Source: Deltaproteobacteria bacterium
GTDB taxonomy: Bacteria > Desulfobacterota > Binatia > UBA9968 > JAJDTQ01
Length of the DNA: 64,000 bases
Assembly: GCA_026710965.1 (NCBI GenBank)
Contig: JAPOQB010000272.1
Coordinates: 18,644 to 82,643, forward strand
Reading direction: 5' to 3'
In this document: piece by piece, positions 1 to 9,785 of the stretch
How positions within the stretch are numbered: the stretch's first letter is position 1
Layout of the letters: every line of letters starts with the position of its first letter
Made by a program: the position numbers and the translations under genes
The notes under the pieces: model-generated
What the model was told of the DNA's origin: nothing
The model's database searches: none
What the model saw: the letters and a program-made list of their open reading frames with translations, nothing else

Positions 1-1026
1 GGCCAGGGAGCCGGTGGCCTTCTGCCACGCGTCAATGATCCGATCGTAGAAGGGAAAGTCGTCGCTGCTCTCGAGCTGGCCATGGGCCTCCAGCCACTCG
101 ACCGTCCGGCGGGCGCCCTGCACCCACGGGACGGTTACGCGAAAGCCGAGATCCCGTCTGGCCGCCGTGTTGTCGAACAGGTTGTTGTAGCTGAAGTTCA
201 CCTCCGTAAACATGGCCTGCTCCGGCGCCATGCGCACCAGCGCGCCGGTGGGGATGTAGACAAACTCCGGCGGTTCGGCGCCGATCGCCGCGGCGATGCC
301 CCGATGATACCCTTCCCACGTCAGCCACTCCTCGCCGGCCACGTGATACCCGCGCCCATAGGCGTTCTCGTTGCCGACGGCGCCGGCGAAGGCTACCGCC
401 ACGTCGTCCCGGTGGCAGGTGGGCCAGAAAGACCTCCCGTTGCCGTGCACGATGATGGGCTGCCCCTTCCTCAAGCGGTCCACGTGATAGTTTCCTCGGC
501 CGAGCGCATGCAGGAGATTGTTTCCGCCTTCGCCGTAGGTGTGCCCCGGACGGATGCTGGTCACTGCCAGGTCGCCGCGCTCGTGGGCGGCAAACAGCAG
601 TTCTTCGCACCGCGCCTTGTGGTAGCCGTACATGAACTTCTTCGAGGGCAGCTTCTCGGCGGCCTCGGTGATCGGATAGGCCGCGGCGGGCTTGGTATAG
701 ACATCGACCGTGCTGCAAAAGACGTACTGCCCCGTGCGGCCCTTGAACGCACGAATGGCGCTTTCCGCCTCGTCAGGCAGATAGCAAACCATGTCGATCA
801 CGCAATCGAACGTGCCGGCCTCCGCCATCTGATTCTCGAACGCGGCGAACGCTTTGCGGTCGCCGCCGATCGTCGTGCAGACGCCCGCAACCTGCGACGG
901 GGTTCGGCCTCGGTTGTAGAGAACAACCTCGTACCCTTGCTCGATCAGTGCGCGGCTGATTCCGGTGCTGATGATGCCGGTGCCGCCGATTACGAGAACA
1001 CGCTCTGCGGGGTGCTTTTGCGGCAT
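1..1026 (-). CDS. NAD-dependent epimerase/dehydratase, 3'-partial at window edge
   Basis: An open frame of 342 codons runs from the ATG at 1024-1026 to the left edge without a stop, so the C-terminus is missing. The N-terminus reads ...RVLVIGGTGIISTGISRAL, a Rossmann GGTGxIS motif typical of atypical extended SDR and sugar-nucleotide epimerase-like proteins. A later YGYHKARCEE segment is a YxxxK-type catalytic region, and SIRPGHTYG matches the family's substrate-side motif. It is probably a cytosolic NAD(P)-dependent sugar or sugar-derivative oxidoreductase/epimerase. It lies 2 bp downstream of the DUF1593 gene and is likely the last gene of the operon. The substrate cannot be read from sequence. 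Confidence 0.85.
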   Translation of the reverse strand, partial: MPQKHPAERVLVIGGTGIISTGISRALIEQGYEVVLYNRGRTPSQVAGVCTTIGGDRKAFAAFENQMAEAGTFDCVIDMVCYLPDEAESAIRAFKGRTGQYVFCSTVDVYTKPAAAYPITEAAEKLPSKKFMYGYHKARCEELLFAAHERGDLAVTSIRPGHTYGEGGNNLLHALGRGNYHVDRLRKGQPIIVHGNGRSFWPTCHRDDVAVAFAGAVGNENAYGRGYHVAGEEWLTWEGYHRGIAAAIGAEPPEFVYIPTGALVRMAPEQAMFTEVNFSYNNLFDNTAARRDLGFRVTVPWVQGARRTVEWLEAHGQLESSDDFPFYDRIIDAWQKATGSLA

Positions 1027-1028
1027 CG

Positions 1029-2048
1029 TTACGGCAGCATCCAATCAGCGCGCTGCTTGAACTCAGCTTGCACCGCGGGTCGCCACCGATACACGGCCGC
1101 CTCCCCAAGCGCGTCATCGAACCAGTGATTCGTCTGCGGATTGTCCTGAACGAACTTTCCGCCCCAGCCGCCTTCGTACGGCTTTTCAGGATCGTTCACG
1201 CCGCGAACGGCGCTGACCAAGTGCAGGTAGGAGGGTGTGTCTCCCTCCCATACGCCGGGCGTTTCGCTGTTCCACCCGCTTCTTGGGTACGTGGCTCCCA
1301 AGGGGCCGTGCCCGTTACGCAGGTGCTCATTGGTCCACTTCAAGTCGGACAGCGCTGTCTCGGAGCCGGAAGAATTCCAGAACATACCCCGGTAGTTCTG
1401 CTCCGACAGGATGATGAACAAGCTGGGGAAGGTGTCCAGGAGCCAATCCGTCGAATTGTCCTGTCGGCAAATCAAGTACAGTCTCAGTTTGCCAAGGAAC
1501 CTGGTGAACTCTTCCGTGGTTCGCGTGTGCCGTACCTTCCAGATGGCCTGAGCCACCTCGCATGTCCCACCCCACACACAGACCCAAACCGGTCGCGGGT
1601 CGGGCCGGTCAACCACCCGGACGATCGCCTCCGATGCTTCCGTATCTTTTCCTTCACCGATCAGAGTGTCGAGCGGCTTTCCGTCCCGGCCGAAGTAGGT
1701 CGAACCCCAAGCGCCGTCTAGCCCCTGCCAGGTTATCGCGCGCAGCGCGTCCGCGGTGGGATACCGGAAGTCATGTCTGGCCAGATTCGGCTGGACTTCT
1801 TCATACACGTCGAGGACATCCAGGATGTTCCGTTTTCGCGCTATGTTGGCGAGGCTGCCCGCGGAAGCGACGAGACCTTCCAGATCGAGGTCGTTGGTGT
1901 ACAAGAGAAGCCGGATCAACGACTGGACATCATCCGGGTCCGAATACATTTCACGCGGTTCGCCCTCTTTGTAAGTTGAACCGGGGCGGACGTTGATCGG
2001 CGGAAAATCGGTCATCGCGATTATCCGCGGTGCTGATGAGCGACTCAC
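1029..2048 (-). CDS. DUF1593 / nucleoside hydrolase-like protein
   Basis: About 339 residues. The N-terminal half carries the acidic DPDDVQSLIRLLLY segment followed by LEGLV, as in DUF1593 proteins (nucleoside-hydrolase-like fold, related to Sde182 cellulose-binding protein N-domains); DPDD corresponds to the metal/ribose-binding aspartates of nucleoside hydrolases. The C-terminal half is rich in W and G. A GTG at 2048, 1 bp from the permease stop and behind AAGGGGTAGG, is one start; ATG at 2015 is the alternative. No signal peptide is obvious, so it is likely cytosolic. Beside a sugar importer it plausibly hydrolyses an imported glycoside or nucleoside. The exact substrate is unknown. Confidence 0.75.
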   Translation of the reverse strand: MSRSSAPRIIAMTDFPPINVRPGSTYKEGEPREMYSDPDDVQSLIRLLLYTNDLDLEGLVASAGSLANIARKRNILDVLDVYEEVQPNLARHDFRYPTADALRAITWQGLDGAWGSTYFGRDGKPLDTLIGEGKDTEASEAIVRVVDRPDPRPVWVCVWGGTCEVAQAIWKVRHTRTTEEFTRFLGKLRLYLICRQDNSTDWLLDTFPSLFIILSEQNYRGMFWNSSGSETALSDLKWTNEHLRNGHGPLGATYPRSGWNSETPGVWEGDTPSYLHLVSAVRGVNDPEKPYEGGWGGKFVQDNPQTNHWFDDALGEAAVYRWRPAVQAEFKQRADWMLP

Positions 2049-2049
2049 C

Positions 2050-2895
2050 CTACCCCTTCACACCGGTCATTGCGATGCCACTCGTGAGGTGCCGCTGGAA
2101 CATCAGATAGATGATCAGCGTCGGCAGGCTGACCATGGTGGCCGCCGCCATCAGCGGGCCAAACTCACCAATGAGGCGTTGCTGAAGCAAACCAAGACCC
2201 AGTTGCAGAGTAAACTGATGCGGCTTGGTGAGGTAAATCAGTGGATAGACGTACTGATTCCAGACCATGAAGGTCGAAAAAATCGACATTGTGACGACGC
2301 CAGCCTTGGCAAGTGGCAGCACAATCTTGACGAACATCCAGATATAGCCCATGCCATCTACCTTTGCCGCATCGAAGTAGTCGTTGGGAATGGTGCCGAT
2401 GAACTGACGCATCATGAAGGTCTGAAAGCCCTGCCCGATAATCAGCAAGATTACCGGAATGTAGGTGCCGGTGAGGCCCCAGCTCGTCATCATGAGGAAG
2501 CGCGGTATCATGTCTACTTCGGTTGGCACGATCAATCCGGCCACAATCAAAAGGAAGCAGAAGGTGCGCAACGGCCAGCGCATTTTGGCAAACGCAAATC
2601 CGCCCAGCGAGCTTACCATTACCAGCAGGAACACGCTCACTGCCGTGATCCAGAAGCTGTTTGCAAACATCGGCAGCCAGTTCAACTCGTTCCACATGGT
2701 CACGTAGTTTTCGAAAACCCAACGCTCCGGCAGAAGCGTCGGCGGAAAGCGCACGATATCGGAGGGCACCTTGAACGACGTCGTGACCATCCACACGAAC
2801 GGCCCAACAAAGAAGAACAGAAACGCCACGCAGATAAGAAGCCACAAGAAGTGACTGATACGCCTCTGTATCAAGTAAACGCTGTTTCGATACAT
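2050..2895 (-). CDS. Carbohydrate ABC transporter permease, MalG type
   Basis: 281 residues with about six hydrophobic segments. The EAA-type cytoplasmic loop (FDAAKVDGMGYIWMFVKIVLP, residues near 175-195) docks the ATPase in this family. The C-terminus ends GIAMTGVKG, the usual MalG-like ending. It forms the inner-membrane channel with the adjacent MalF-like protein. No ATPase gene is present in the operon, so a shared MsmK/UgpC-type ATPase elsewhere is expected, as is common for CUT1 transporters. A 15-bp gap separates it from the upstream permease. Confidence 0.93.
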   Translation of the reverse strand: MYRNSVYLIQRRISHFLWLLICVAFLFFFVGPFVWMVTTSFKVPSDIVRFPPTLLPERWVFENYVTMWNELNWLPMFANSFWITAVSVFLLVMVSSLGGFAFAKMRWPLRTFCFLLIVAGLIVPTEVDMIPRFLMMTSWGLTGTYIPVILLIIGQGFQTFMMRQFIGTIPNDYFDAAKVDGMGYIWMFVKIVLPLAKAGVVTMSIFSTFMVWNQYVYPLIYLTKPHQFTLQLGLGLLQQRLIGEFGPLMAAATMVSLPTLIIYLMFQRHLTSGIAMTGVKG

Positions 2896-2910
2896 AGCCT
2901 ATCCCCGTTC

Positions 2911-3837
2911 CTACTTTTCGTACGACTCGGGCAGCACCTTGTACTGAACCACGGTAATGAGAAGCACAATGAAAAAGAATATCGCGGCCTGTGCCGACGC
3001 GCGTCCCCAGCGGGCAAACTGAAATGCCTGCTCGTAGATCTGAAATGAAACGGTCGTAGTGGAGTTCAGTGGACCACCTCCAGTGAGCAGCAGGATCGGC
3101 TCAAACAGCCGCATCGAGAGGATGGTCGAGGTGATTACCACGAAGTAAATGGTAGGCATGAGCAATGGGATCGTGATTCGCCAGAACATCCGCCACGAAC
3201 CGGCGCCGTCCACGGTGGCGGACTCATAAAGCTCGCCGGGGATGTTCTTGATGGCAGCGAGGAAGATGAGCATGTTGAGGCCGACATTCCAGAATCCCAG
3301 CACCGCCACCGAGGCGAGCGCCGTGTTCGGGTGATAGAACCACTCGAATGTTGGGAGACCGAGAGATGACAGGGTAACGTTTGCCAAGCCGTAGTTGTTC
3401 GGGCTCAGGACCCAAGACCAAACCTGTACGGCCGCCACGATGGAGACGACCACCGGCGTGTAGTAGGCTACCCGGAAGATGGCCTTGCCGGCGTACTCCT
3501 TGGAGACCAGCATGCCCAAAACGATGCCCAGTACGACAGTGCCGGGCACATACATGGCCGCATACAGAAAGGTATTCAGGAATCCGCGAATTGCGTATTC
3601 GTTGCGCAGCACAAAGAGGTAATTGCCCAACCCGTAGAACTTTTGAAGCGGGTCCAGTAGTGATCCTCGATAGAGACTGAGACCGATAGAATACAGAACC
3701 GGGTAGTACTTGAAGATAACGAGGTGCAGAACAACGGGCGCCGCGAAAAGGATTCCAAACAGCATTTCCTGGCGCCTCGCGGTGAGCCCCGAACGTTGCT
3801 CCGCTACCAGCGCCGTCTGACTGACTCCGCTTCCCAC
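2911..3837 (-). CDS. Carbohydrate ABC transporter permease, MalF type
   Basis: 308 residues with six predicted membrane segments and the EAA loop ELYESATVDGAGSWRMFWRITIP (from about residue 200). It starts ATG at 3837 behind AAGGAGAT-like bases. It pairs with the MalG-type permease downstream and the binding protein upstream to form a CUT1-family sugar importer. The gap to the binding-protein gene contains a 13-bp hairpin that probably reduces read-through into the permease genes. The transported sugar is not deducible. Confidence 0.93.
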   Translation of the reverse strand: MGSGVSQTALVAEQRSGLTARRQEMLFGILFAAPVVLHLVIFKYYPVLYSIGLSLYRGSLLDPLQKFYGLGNYLFVLRNEYAIRGFLNTFLYAAMYVPGTVVLGIVLGMLVSKEYAGKAIFRVAYYTPVVVSIVAAVQVWSWVLSPNNYGLANVTLSSLGLPTFEWFYHPNTALASVAVLGFWNVGLNMLIFLAAIKNIPGELYESATVDGAGSWRMFWRITIPLLMPTIYFVVITSTILSMRLFEPILLLTGGGPLNSTTTVSFQIYEQAFQFARWGRASAQAAIFFFIVLLITVVQYKVLPESYEK

Positions 3838-3862
3838 TGGTCAATCTCCTTTCCGAAAGAAA

Positions 3863-3895
3863 GCGCCTGCCCGCGATGTGTACGCGGGCAGGCGC
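3863..3895 (-). terminator. Intra-operon hairpin between binding protein and permease genes
   Basis: A perfect 13-bp stem (3863-3875 with 3883-3895) with a 7-nt loop lies just after the binding-protein stop. Read on the minus strand, TTTCTTTC follows the stem. This looks like a weak intrinsic terminator or 3'-end stabiliser that raises binding-protein mRNA over permease mRNA, a known pattern in sugar ABC operons. An analogous hairpin occurs at 23444-23476. Confidence 0.7.
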
Positions 3896-3928
3896 CGGTT
3901 TCCATTATCTCACTGGCAGGCGAGATAC

Positions 3929-5254
3929 CTACCAGACCAACTCCTGAATCGAGATGAACTCGTCCAACTCCTGGCGATTCTCGCTGAACACACGCGCGGC
4001 ATGCTCCTTGAAGTTCTCTACCGACTCGCGCGGAGTCATACGACCAAGGAGCACATTTTCCACCACGGCAGGCTCTTGTGAGCGTACGTCAAGGCGCGCC
4101 GGGAAGACGTGAAACCGCCGCACCGGGCTCTTCAGCAGGTGATCCACCATCGCCGCGTAGGTGGGATCGTTTCGGTACCGATCCAAATTTTCGGCGTATG
4201 CGGGATAGCCGGTGTTGATGATCGCGTAGTCCGATGCCTTGTTCTCCACCAGCCACTTCATGAACAGGTAGCTCTCACGCGGATCCGCCGAGTTGAACAT
4301 GACGTGCAGTCCGTTGTAGCCGGTGCTGATCCGAACCGTGTCCCCGGCCAGCGGCCCGCGCGGAATCGGAAACAGCCCGATGCGCAGATCGGGATTTATT
4401 GACTGCTCGCCCGAGAACCCGCTGGAACCGATCTTCATGGCGATCGTCTCGTTTTCGAAGCCCTGTTCACCGGCGAGCATCTGTGACGTTCCCGTCCACG
4501 TAACCCCGCGCGGGATGGGCATGACCTCCAACTCGTTGACCAGCCGCTCGATCCACGCCACTCCGCCGATCAACTCTTCCTTGAATGGTGCGTACTCCGA
4601 CATGTCGTCGTTGTTCCAGTCGCCGCCGTTCGCGAACATCACTTCCTGCAACAGCCAGTCTACCGAGTCCGCCGTCACGCCCCACTGGACGGTCTCCTCG
4701 CCTTCGCGAATTGTCAGCGCCTCCGCCCACTCTTCGAATTCCGCCCAGGTCTGCGGTGGATCGCTGGCATCGAGGCCAGCCTCTTCGATCAGTCGCGCGT
4801 TGTACATCACGGCTCCGAGACCAAAGGATATCGGCAGCGCGATCACCTTGCCGCCGTAGTTGACCGACCGGCGCGCAGACGGCATGAACGAATCCGAGTC
4901 CATCCCGATCTCGTCGTCCAGCACGAATTCCTTCAGGTCGTAGATCGAATCCAGGCCGAAGAACCACACCGTGTTGTGGTTGTAATGCAGAATGTCCGGC
5001 CCCTGACCACCGGCAATCGCCGTCGCCATCGCCTCGTTGCTGTCCGGGCGCTCGACCAACTTGATTACCGGACCGCTGGACTGAGCGTTGTACTCGTCCA
5101 CGGCTGCTTGTATGAACGCGACCTCCGGCTGCGAGGCAGCGAACCAGTACGTCAACTCCTCAGCGCTGGAGCCGGACTCCTCCGCGGCGGATGCAAATGC
5201 CATCGCCGCCGTGACCAAAAGCATCAAAACGAATACGATACTTCGTTTGATCAT
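3929..5254 (-). CDS. Sugar ABC transporter substrate-binding protein
   Basis: About 441 residues. The ATG at 5254 follows TAGGAGG with a 5-nt spacer; a GTG six bases upstream is less likely. The N-terminus is a Sec signal (MIKRSIVFVLMLLVTAAMAFASA) followed by the acidic mature start AEESGSSAEE. The rest has the extracellular solute-binding family 1 pattern: LTYWFAASQPEV, ...AIAGGQGPDILHYN, LYDLKE-type and late YLFMKWL segments. It is exported and delivers sugar to the two permeases downstream. It lacks a clear lipobox Cys, so it may be soluble in the periplasm. Confidence 0.93.
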   Translation of the reverse strand: MIKRSIVFVLMLLVTAAMAFASAAEESGSSAEELTYWFAASQPEVAFIQAAVDEYNAQSSGPVIKLVERPDSNEAMATAIAGGQGPDILHYNHNTVWFFGLDSIYDLKEFVLDDEIGMDSDSFMPSARRSVNYGGKVIALPISFGLGAVMYNARLIEEAGLDASDPPQTWAEFEEWAEALTIREGEETVQWGVTADSVDWLLQEVMFANGGDWNNDDMSEYAPFKEELIGGVAWIERLVNELEVMPIPRGVTWTGTSQMLAGEQGFENETIAMKIGSSGFSGEQSINPDLRIGLFPIPRGPLAGDTVRISTGYNGLHVMFNSADPRESYLFMKWLVENKASDYAIINTGYPAYAENLDRYRNDPTYAAMVDHLLKSPVRRFHVFPARLDVRSQEPAVVENVLLGRMTPRESVENFKEHAARVFSENRQELDEFISIQELVW

Positions 5255-5305
5255 ACACACCTCCTATCGATGTTCGGGTGATCATAGACTCGACTGTTTT
5301 CGGTG

Positions 5306-6850
5306 TCAAGCGTTTTCTTTGCCATTTGCGCCATTGGCAAACGGCCGCCGTCCCGGAATGTCATCCGGACGCAACCTGGCGCGCTGCACGGCTTGCAGCC
5401 AGTCCGCGTAGCGTTGTTCCCGCTCGCCGGCGGCCAGCGCGGGCTCGAAGCGGCGTCGGGCGACCGGAAGCGCGCCGATCTGACCGGTTTCCTGCCACAC
5501 CCCGGTCGCCAGACCCGCCAGGAACGCCACACCAAGAGCAGACATGTCCTGGTGCGGCGCCGCCAGCAGCGGAACGCCGATCAGATCGGCAAGGGTCTGC
5601 ATCAGAAAGTCGCTCTCGCTGCCGCCGCCGTCGAAACGCGGCTGCAGGTCGGCCAGCGGGGTCCCCACTACCGCGCACGCCGCCTCCAGCACATCGCGCA
5701 CCTGGAATGCGATGCTCTCTTCGGCGGCCCGGGCAACGTGCGCGCGGGTGGTATCGCGGCTCATTCCGGCCAGCACGGCAGAGGCGCCATTGTCCCAGTA
5801 CGGTGCGCCCAACCCGCTGAATGCCGGAACGAGGTACACTCCGCCGCTTCCGGCTACCGAACCGGCGAGCCGCTCGATGGTGTCGATGTCGTCGAACAGC
5901 TCAAGTCCGTCGATCAGCCATTGGATGGTGTCGCCGGCCGAATGCACGTTGCCCTCGAGCACGTAGTCGACACGCTCCTCGAGTCCAAACCCGATCGAGC
6001 TGACCAACCCGGGGCCGGAATCGCGGACCTGCCCGCCAACGTTCATCATGATCGAGGAGCCCGTGCCCACGGTTACCTTCACTTCGCCGGGCGAGAAGCA
6101 GCGCTGCCCGAACAGAGCGGCGTGCGAGTCCCCGGCGATGCCGGCAATCGGTACCGGGTCCGGCAACGCGCCGTCCGCGGTTGTCTCGCCGAGCTGCCCG
6201 CTCGACGGAACCAGTTCGGGCAGCATCTCGACGGGAATGCCGAAGTGCGCACACAGCTCGGGGGCCCACCGCCGCTGCCGCAAGTCCAGCAGGAGCGTAC
6301 GGCTCGCATTGGAGAGGTCGGTGACATGGACGCTGCCGCCCGTGAGCTTCCACACCAGCCAACTGTCGATGGTGCCGGCGAGCAGCTGGCCCGATTCGGC
6401 CTTGGCGCGGGCGCCGGGTACGTGTTCCAGCACCCACCGTATCTTGCTTGCGGAAAAAAACGGATCCAGAATCAGCCCGGTGCGCTGCCGGAACAGGTCT
6501 TCGAGCCCCGCCTCACGCAGTTCGCGGCACGTTTCGGAGCCGCGCATGCATTGCCACACTATTGCCGGGTACACCGGCCGGCCGGTGTTCCGGTCCCAGA
6601 CCACCGCGGTTTCGCGCTGGTTGGAAATGGCCACGGCGGCGAGCGACCGGGCGTCCACCGCGCCCCGAACCAGTTCGCCGATCACTGCGACGACGTTCCG
6701 GTAAATCTCCTCTGCATCATGCTCGGCCCAGTCCGGACGCGGGTGATGCTGCCGGTGAGGCCGCGCCGCCCGCGCCACGACACTGCCCTGCTCGTCGAAA
6801 ACCACGCCTTTCGTGGACGCGGTGCTCTGGTCGAGGGCCAGGACGTGCAT
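5306..6850 (-). CDS. FGGY-family carbohydrate kinase, glycerol-kinase-like
   Basis: 514 residues. LALDQSTASTKGVVFD at the N-terminus is the phosphate-1 motif; NQRET (about residue 84), IDSWLVWKLTGG, IAGDSHAALFGQ and VPAFSGLGAPYWD closely follow glycerol kinase. GlpK Tyr135 (DPYFSGTK) is Phe here (DPFFSASK), and the WQDRRT segment reads WQCMRG, so the substrate may be a related polyol or ketose rather than glycerol. The reaction is ATP-dependent phosphorylation in the cytosol. The gene sits 6 bp downstream of the sugar isomerase and upstream of the importer, in one operon with transketolase. Confidence 0.88.
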   Translation of the reverse strand: MHVLALDQSTASTKGVVFDEQGSVVARAARPHRQHHPRPDWAEHDAEEIYRNVVAVIGELVRGAVDARSLAAVAISNQRETAVVWDRNTGRPVYPAIVWQCMRGSETCRELREAGLEDLFRQRTGLILDPFFSASKIRWVLEHVPGARAKAESGQLLAGTIDSWLVWKLTGGSVHVTDLSNASRTLLLDLRQRRWAPELCAHFGIPVEMLPELVPSSGQLGETTADGALPDPVPIAGIAGDSHAALFGQRCFSPGEVKVTVGTGSSIMMNVGGQVRDSGPGLVSSIGFGLEERVDYVLEGNVHSAGDTIQWLIDGLELFDDIDTIERLAGSVAGSGGVYLVPAFSGLGAPYWDNGASAVLAGMSRDTTRAHVARAAEESIAFQVRDVLEAACAVVGTPLADLQPRFDGGGSESDFLMQTLADLIGVPLLAAPHQDMSALGVAFLAGLATGVWQETGQIGALPVARRRFEPALAAGEREQRYADWLQAVQRARLRPDDIPGRRPFANGANGKENA

Positions 6851-6856
6851 GCCGGC

Positions 6857-7828
<972 letters not shown>

Positions 7829-7856
7829 GTCTCTCCTCCTTGCATGTCGGATTACC

Positions 7857-8840
7857 TCAATCTTGTGGGCACGCCAGCAGCCGGCGCATCTCGCCGGCGA
7901 TCCCCCGCGGCGAGATGCCGTAGTGCGACAGGATCTCTTCCTGACTGCCGGTCACCGTGTACTCGTCCGGAATGCCCATGATCCGAAAGGGCACCTGGAC
8001 GCCTTCCTGCATCAGCAGCGCCGCACACTGCTCGCCGAGCCCGCCGTGCACCGAGTGCTCCTCAACGCACACCACGGCGCGCACCGACCGGGCCGCATCC
8101 AGAAGCGCGGCGCCGTCGAACGGGCGAATGGAGTGCATGCATAGAACCCGGCACGAGACCCCATCCTCCGCGAGGGCCGAACGCGCCGCCATGGCGCGCC
8201 ACACCGTCTCGCCGGTGGCCACCAGCGCGGCATCCGAGCCCTCCGCGATGCACTCCCCCCGTCCGATCGAGAACCCGCAGGCGCCCGCCGGCAGATCCGG
8301 GACCGGGCGCTTGCCGAATCGCAGGTACAGCGGGCGCGGATGGTGGAGCGCCGCCAACACCGCCTCGCGCGTCTGCCGGTTGTCCGCCGGCACCACGATA
8401 TCGAGGTTGTTCAGGGCCCTGAGCGATGCAAAATCGTTCAGGGAGTGGTGGGTGGAGCCCAGGGCGCCGTAGCTCACACCCGCACTGATCCCCACCAATA
8501 CCACCTTGTGGCCGGAGTACGCAACGTCGTTCTTGATTTGCTCCAGCGACCGGGTGGTGAGAAAGCACGCCGGCGAGACGGCAAATACCGTATGGCCTCC
8601 AGCTGCCAGCCCCGCCGCGACGCCGACCAGGTTCTGCTCCGCGATCCCGAGCTCCACGATGCGTTCCGGGAGCTCGGCGGCGAACTCCACGAGCCTGCCC
8701 GACCCGCGCGAGTCGCTGGTCACCACCAGGACAGTCGGGTCGCGCCGTGCCGCCTCGAGCAGCGTCTCGGCAAAGACCTCCTGGTTCGGACGGACGGCCG
8801 GTGGAGCGGGAGCCCGCCCGCCATTGAGTTGGCTGCTCAA
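7857..8840 (-). CDS. Transketolase, C-terminal subunit
   Basis: 327 residues covering the pyrimidine-binding and C-terminal domains of transketolase. The first half has RIVELGIAEQNLVGVAAGLA, containing the conserved Glu that activates TPP; the end has IPDEYTVTGSQEEILSHYGI. It overlaps the N-terminal subunit gene by 4 nt (ATGA, 8837-8840), indicating coupled translation. The two polypeptides form one TPP-dependent enzyme that moves ketol units between sugar phosphates. Split transketolases of this kind are common in sugar-catabolic operons. Confidence 0.93.
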   Translation of the reverse strand: MSSQLNGGRAPAPPAVRPNQEVFAETLLEAARRDPTVLVVTSDSRGSGRLVEFAAELPERIVELGIAEQNLVGVAAGLAAGGHTVFAVSPACFLTTRSLEQIKNDVAYSGHKVVLVGISAGVSYGALGSTHHSLNDFASLRALNNLDIVVPADNRQTREAVLAALHHPRPLYLRFGKRPVPDLPAGACGFSIGRGECIAEGSDAALVATGETVWRAMAARSALAEDGVSCRVLCMHSIRPFDGAALLDAARSVRAVVCVEEHSVHGGLGEQCAALLMQEGVQVPFRIMGIPDEYTVTGSQEEILSHYGISPRGIAGEMRRLLACPQD

Positions 8841-9676
8841 CCGTGCGCCACCTGCAACTCGGCCTCCGCGCTCTGCAACTCCTGCAACGCCAGACGGTAC
8901 TCATGTTCGTTCGGGACATGGTGGTGCCAGCCGGCCTGGCCCTCCATGAAGCTCACACCCTTGCCCTTCACGGTGTGGGCGAGCAACAGGCTAGGCCGTC
9001 CCGGAGCGAAGGGAATCTCATCGAACGCCGCACGCAGTTCCGTGATGTCATGGCCGTCGCACGTGCGCACTTCCAGGCCAAAGGCAGAGAACCGCTGCGC
9101 CAGCGGCTCCAGGCCCATCACGTCCTCGGTGCGCCCGCTGATCTGCAGTCCATTGCGATCGACGATTACGACCAGGTTGTCCAGCCCGTAATGAGCCGCC
9201 GCCATCGCCGCCTCCCAGACCGACCCTTCGGTGAGCTCGCCGTCGCCGAGCAACGCGAACACGCGGAATCGACGACTGCTCCTCGCGCCGGCCAGCGCCA
9301 GCCCGGTGGCCACCGACAGGCCGTGCCCGAGGGCGCCGGTGTTGTGCTCGACGCCATTGACCTTGCGGGTCGGGTGGCCGACAAAATGTGACTGGTAGTG
9401 GCTCAGCGTATGCAGATGCGCATCCGGGAAGAACCCGCGGTCGGCGAGGACGGTGTACAATGCCTCGACGCAGTGCCCCTTGCTGTGGATGTACCGATCG
9501 CGCGCCGGGTCGGCAAAGGTAGCGGGGGCGACGTTCAGCACGTCGTTGTACAACACGTTGAGAATGTCGATGCACGACAGGCTGCCCCCGGTGTGGCCTG
9601 CCCCAGCCTCCTTGATGATCCGCAGCACCATCCGGCGGTAGCGGATCGACGTCAGAGCCAGCTCTCGATCCGTCAT
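8837..9676 (-). CDS. Transketolase, N-terminal subunit
   Basis: 279 residues with the TPP/Mg-binding stretch GDGELTEGSVWEAAMAA...VDRNGL (about residues 150-185; the GDG-X(~28)-N motif). GHTGGSLSCIDILNVLY near residue 29 and HNTGALGHGLSVATGLA near 112 are standard. It ends in an ATGA overlap with the C-terminal subunit. First gene of the minus-strand sugar operon; its start is 110 bp from the divergent DeoR regulator, so that gap should hold the operon promoter. Confidence 0.93.
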   Translation of the reverse strand: MTDRELALTSIRYRRMVLRIIKEAGAGHTGGSLSCIDILNVLYNDVLNVAPATFADPARDRYIHSKGHCVEALYTVLADRGFFPDAHLHTLSHYQSHFVGHPTRKVNGVEHNTGALGHGLSVATGLALAGARSSRRFRVFALLGDGELTEGSVWEAAMAAAHYGLDNLVVIVDRNGLQISGRTEDVMGLEPLAQRFSAFGLEVRTCDGHDITELRAAFDEIPFAPGRPSLLLAHTVKGKGVSFMEGQAGWHHHVPNEHEYRLALQELQSAEAELQVAHG

Positions 9677-9748
9677 CTGTCATGCACCTCTGAAATCCGC
9701 AGCCTACCGTAAACGAATCGATGGTGATGGTCAACCTATTGTTGCTTG

Positions 9749-9776
9749 TTGCTCTTCGTTCCACCTATGGTATAGT
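9749..9776 (+). promoter_or_regulatory. Candidate promoter of deoR-type gene
   Basis: TTGCTC (9749-9754), 16-bp spacer, TATAGT (9771-9776). The expected transcription start is only a few bases before the ATG at 9786, so the regulator mRNA would be leaderless or nearly so. It lies in the 109-bp divergent gap with the transketolase operon, where a DeoR-family operator is expected. Confidence 0.45.
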
Positions 9777-9785
9777 GACCTCCAG